Notes under the pieces: generated by a model
What the model was told of the DNA's origin: nothing
The model's input: only the letters and a program-made list of their open reading frames with translations
Databases searched by the model: none
Origin: Methylobacterium sp. Leaf99
GTDB taxonomy: Bacteria > Pseudomonadota > Alphaproteobacteria > Rhizobiales > Beijerinckiaceae
DNA: 64,000 bases
Reading direction: 5' to 3'
Assembly (NCBI RefSeq): GCF_001422375.1
Contig: NZ_LMMU01000001.1
Location: forward strand, 990,089 to 1,054,088
Shown here: positions 61,202 to 64,000 of the stretch, piece after piece
Layout of the letters: every line of letters starts with the position of its first letter
Position numbering within the stretch: the stretch's first letter is position 1
Made by a program: the position numbers and the translations under genes

Positions 61202-61894
61202 CTACTTGCACTCGTCGCGGGTGCGCTTCATCGCTTCGGCGAAGCCCGCCAGGGCGTAGTCGTCGCTGGTGGGGTTGCCGCGCAGGGAGGTCGTCTTGAC
61301 CTGGAGCTTGGCCGTGCGGCCCATCTCGGTGACGACGCGGGCCTCTTCCGCCTGGTTCTGGAGCCAGGCGTTGTTGTCCTTGGTGACGAGGCCGTAGCGG
61401 GTGGCCCCGAGGTGGATGGCCGGGTCCGTGGCGGCCGCGTTGGGCTTCGCCGCGGCGCCGGACTGACTGCCGGCGGGCCTCGCCGGGAAGCCCAGCATCA
61501 CCGCGACCTCGTTCTGGATGTTTTCCGCCTTGCGGACGGTGACGAACAGGTAGGCGGTGTCGCGCTTCAGGGTCTTGGGCGAGCGCGCCGTCGGCTGGGC
61601 GATGGCGTAGCAGACCCGGGTCTTGCCCTGGCCGCTGGCGAAGACGTTCCAGTCGCCGAAGATCGCCACGGGGGTCGCCTGCTGCATCCCCGGGGCCGTG
61701 ATGGCTTTGGACGCGCCGCGCGGCTCGCGCGTGCGCCGGCGCTTGCGCGGGCCCTCGGCCTCCTCGGGGGCCGCCTCCTGCGCCGCGGCGAGGCCGGCGC
61801 CGAGGAGCGATCCGGCACCGATCCGATCCACCGGCCCGCACAGGAGGACCGCCGAGATTCCGAGGATGAGGCAGCGCCGGACGTCGAGGAGCAT
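61202..61894 (-). CDS. IalB-family (invasion-associated locus B) exported protein
   Basis: ATG 61894 gives 230 residues with an N-terminal hydrophobic segment (CLILGISAVLLCGPVDRIGA) and a basic linker (GPRKRRRTREPRG). The folded part starts AIFGDWNVFASGQGKTRVCY, has DTAYLFVTVRKAENIQNEVA, and ends YALAGFAEAMKRTRDECK; the two cysteines (VCYA and DECK) fit the IalB family. The family is exported and named after a Bartonella invasion factor; it is common in free-living relatives, and the role here is unknown. Confidence 0.85.
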   Translation of the reverse strand: MLLDVRRCLILGISAVLLCGPVDRIGAGSLLGAGLAAAQEAAPEEAEGPRKRRRTREPRGASKAITAPGMQQATPVAIFGDWNVFASGQGKTRVCYAIAQPTARSPKTLKRDTAYLFVTVRKAENIQNEVAVMLGFPARPAGSQSGAAAKPNAAATDPAIHLGATRYGLVTKDNNAWLQNQAEEARVVTEMGRTAKLQVKTTSLRGNPTSDDYALAGFAEAMKRTRDECK

Positions 61895-62004
61895 GGGGAA
61901 ACCTTGTGGGACGAGGCGGCCGGTGGAGCCTGCCCATCGTCCAGAAATACGGCGGCGGAGGCGGGGCCCGGACGGCACCGGCCGAGGGCGCGGATCGCCG
62001 GGAT

Positions 62005-62406
62005 TCAGGACACGTGCGCCTCGGTGCCGAGGCCCGGCCCGCGCATCGCCGCGACGGGCATGGGGAGATCCGGAATGGCGAGATCCGGAATAGGGAGGTC
62101 CGGCATCGCGCGCTCGGGTGCCTCCGCCAGGGCCTGATCGGTCAAGGCCTGATCGGTCAGGGCTTTCGCGATCAGGGCCGTGGCCGGCAGCGGGCGCGGC
62201 TTCGGATCGTTGTAGGGCGTGTTGTAGCACTTGCGCACGGAGGCCCAGAACGCGGCGCGCTCGGCCTCGCCCAGGCGGTCGAGGGTCGCGTCGATGTGGG
62301 CGGTGGCGTGGGCGGCGAAAACTGGGGTGTCGTCCGGCGATAAACAGCTCTCGACGGGCATGCGCGCGATCTCCGAAGGGGTCCGGCGTGGTGGTGTGTC
62401 TCTCAC
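62005..62406 (-). CDS. Small hypothetical protein with short repeats
   Basis: The 133-residue product has a helical region (HIDATLDRLGEAERAAFWAS, then VRKCYNTPYNDPKP) and two short tandem repeats at the C-terminal side: ALTDQALTDQALAEAP, and IPDLAIPDLPMP. Both come from 15-bp DNA repeats. Composition is coding-like for the first two-thirds. No family recognised. Confidence 0.5.
   Translation of the reverse strand: MRDTPPRRTPSEIARMPVESCLSPDDTPVFAAHATAHIDATLDRLGEAERAAFWASVRKCYNTPYNDPKPRPLPATALIAKALTDQALTDQALAEAPERAMPDLPIPDLAIPDLPMPVAAMRGPGLGTEAHVS
62061..62105 (+). repeat. 15-bp tandem repeat, three copies
   Basis: Three 15-base units close to TGGCGAGATCCGGAA lie at 62061-62075, 62076-62090 and 62091-62105. 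A second 15-bp array (GGCCTGATCGGTCAR) with two full and one partial copy is at 62131-62175. Both preserve the reading frame of the gene on the minus strand. Confidence 0.8.
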
Positions 62407-62490
62407 GAAACGCCCTTTGCGCCGCCGGGCTCAGGGCGAGAACCAGCGGTGACCGGGCGTTTCGTGAGGCAGTCTTAGGCAGGATCACAT

Positions 62491-62526
62491 AGCTGGACCG
62501 TGAACGCCATGCGGCACGGTCCAGCT
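62491..62526 (-). terminator. Hairpin after argH
   Basis: AGCTGGACCGTG and CACGGTCCAGCT form a 12-base-pair stem around a 12-base loop, 14 bases after the argH stop. On the minus strand no T-run follows; on the plus strand TTTT follows. Confidence 0.7.
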
Positions 62527-62539
62527 TTTCCTCAAGCTC

Positions 62540-63952
62540 TCACGCTGCGGGCGTCTCGCCAAGGTCGCCACGGGCGCCGAGCGCTTCGAGCCAGCGCGTG
62601 GCCTGGGCCCGGACGTTGTCGGGCGCGGTGCCGCCGTAGCTCGTGCGGCTCGACACGGAGTTCTCCACACCCAGCACGGCATAGACCGCCTGCGTGATCC
62701 GGGGCTCGGCCGCCTGCATCTCCGCGAGGGTGAGGTCCTCCAGCCCGACGCTCCGGGCGGACGCCGTGCCGACGAGGCGGCCGGTGACGTGGTGGGCCTC
62801 GCGGAACGGCAGGCCGAGCTCGCGCACCAGCCAGTCGGCGAGATCCGTCGCCGTGGCGTAGCCGGAGCCGGCGGCCCGCGCCAGGACGGGGGCGTTGGGC
62901 TCGAGGTCGCGGACCATGCCGGTCATGGCGGCGAGACACAGGGACAGGGCCTGGAGGGCGTCGAAGGTGCCCTCCTTGTCCTCCTGCATGTCCTTCGAAT
63001 AGGCGAGCGGCAGGCCCTTCATGACGATGAGGAGGCCGGTGAGCGCGCCGATGACCCGGCCGGATTTGGCCCGGACCAGCTCGGCGGCATCGGGGTTGCG
63101 CTTCTGCGGCATGATCGACGAGCCGGTGGTGTAGCCGTCCGACAGGCGCACGAAATCGAACTGCGCCGAGGTCCAGACCACGAGTTCCTCGGCGAAGCGC
63201 GAGAGGTGCACGGCGCAGATCGAGGCGGCAGAAAGCGATTCGAGGGCGAAGTCGCGGTCGGCCACGGAATCGAGGGAATTCGCCGTCGGCCGGTCGAAGC
63301 CGAGGGACGCCGCCGTGGCGTGCCGGTCGATGGGAAAGGATGTGCCGGCCAGCGCCGCCGCGCCCAGCGGACACTCGTTCAGACGCGCACGGGCATCGCG
63401 AAAACGGCCGCGGTCGCGGGCCAGCATCTCGACATAGGCGAGGCAATGGTGGCCGAAGGTGACGGGCTGGGCCGATTGCAGGTGGGTGAAGCCGGGCATC
63501 ACCGTGCCGGCGTGCGCCAGCGCCTTCTCGGCGAGGGCCTGCTGCAGGTCGGCGACCTGAATGTCGAGGCCGTCGAGGGTGTCGCGCACCCACAGCTTCA
63601 TGTCCGTGGCGACCTGGTCGTTGCGCGAGCGCGCCGTGTGCAGGCGCCCGGCCGCCGGGCCGACGATCTCGGTGAGCCGACTCTCGACGGACATGTGGAT
63701 GTCCTCGAGTTCGCGCCGGAACACGAAGCCGCCGCCCTCGATTTCCGCCCGGACGGCCTTGAGACCGTCTTGAATCGCCGCCACATCGGCACGCGGCAGG
63801 ATGCCGGCCGCGCCCAGCATGGTCACGTGCGCCAGGGAGCCGCGGATGTCCTGGGGCGCGAGGCGCTTGTCGAACCCGATGGAGGCGTTGATCTCCTCCA
63901 TGATCTCGGCGGGGCCGCTCGCGAAGCGCCCGCCCCACATCCGGTTGCTCAT
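62540..63952 (-). CDS. argH: Argininosuccinate lyase
   Basis: ATG 63952 begins the usual N-terminus ([14 protein letters not shown]); 470 residues is the family size. The signature [11 protein letters not shown] is at 277-287 with the catalytic serine, and His157 lies in GFTHLQ. Other landmarks: [34 protein letters not shown]. It splits argininosuccinate into arginine and fumarate, the last step of arginine synthesis. Confidence 0.97.
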   Translation of the reverse strand: MSNRMWGGRFASGPAEIMEEINASIGFDKRLAPQDIRGSLAHVTMLGAAGILPRADVAAIQDGLKAVRAEIEGGGFVFRRELEDIHMSVESRLTEIVGPAAGRLHTARSRNDQVATDMKLWVRDTLDGLDIQVADLQQALAEKALAHAGTVMPGFTHLQSAQPVTFGHHCLAYVEMLARDRGRFRDARARLNECPLGAAALAGTSFPIDRHATAASLGFDRPTANSLDSVADRDFALESLSAASICAVHLSRFAEELVVWTSAQFDFVRLSDGYTTGSSIMPQKRNPDAAELVRAKSGRVIGALTGLLIVMKGLPLAYSKDMQEDKEGTFDALQALSLCLAAMTGMVRDLEPNAPVLARAAGSGYATATDLADWLVRELGLPFREAHHVTGRLVGTASARSVGLEDLTLAEMQAAEPRITQAVYAVLGVENSVSSRTSYGGTAPDNVRAQATRWLEALGARGDLGETPAA

Positions 63953-64000
63953 GTTTTCAAACGTCCTTCCAGCCGCCCTGCCCGCCCATCGGAGCAAGCA

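Noticed and set aside
1..64000. CRISPR array, prophage or transposase genes
   Set aside because: No regularly spaced repeats and no recognisable phage structural or transposase genes were found; only a lone recombinase is present.

Overview
The window is GC-rich (about 70% by eye) alphaproteobacterial DNA. Omp25-type porin, IalB-family protein, the trpA-accD-folC gene order, a PQQ-dependent sugar dehydrogenase, a small tyrosine recombinase and a rhodopsin/blh pair together suggest Methylobacterium or a close relative (Methylobacteriaceae). This is inference from gene content; no 16S or other species marker is present. It looks chromosomal, with housekeeping genes (trpA, accD, folC, trxA, gluQ, argH, tRNA-Ser) interrupted by accessory blocks.

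Layout. 1-6243: a run of small exported or membrane proteins of unknown function, an HD-family phosphohydrolase, one gene broken by an in-frame TAG, and at the very edge an ORF ending in a phosphoglycerate-kinase-like stretch. 6449-10863: a DUF3829-like protein, a lone tyrosine recombinase, then a light-driven ion-pump rhodopsin of the D-T-G type followed by its retinal-making enzyme (blh). 11077-12517: a LysR regulator divergent from a PACE-family efflux protein. 12518-13773: a low-GC patch with small genes, and remnants including an ssuD-like fragment. 13774-20238: one six-gene minus-strand operon for organosulfur/methionine uptake and desulfurisation (MetQ-MetN-MetI transporter, two SfnB-like flavoproteins, one LLM flavin monooxygenase). 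20239-21199: decayed LysR and sulfonate-type ABC ATPase remnants. 21200-26469: TetR regulator divergent from a Baeyer-Villiger-type monooxygenase, SDR and two alpha/beta hydrolases.

27308-42943: a large autotransporter with a duplicated passenger, followed by a glycan-assembly cluster: glycosyltransferases, a methyltransferase with a coiled coil, an SGNH-like protein, and two unusual fusions that attach the same thymidylate-kinase-like P-loop module to different N-terminal domains (GT2 and GSCFA). 42944-45259: a decayed metal-efflux MFS gene with its CsoR/RcnR-type repressor and operator-like repeats, and a trypsin-like protease gene broken by TAG, all lying against the 3' end of tRNA-Ser(GCU). 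45365-63952: mostly core genes: GT2, AMP-binding ligase, gluQ, hybrid histidine kinase, trpA-accD-folC, porin, trxA, PQQ sugar dehydrogenase, an orphan betaine-type ABC ATPase, HAD phosphatase, IalB-like protein and argH.

Recurring theme: several genes are decayed (two by single TAG codons, one by frameshift plus truncation, four as fragments), and three of the fragments lie next to the intact sulfur operon.
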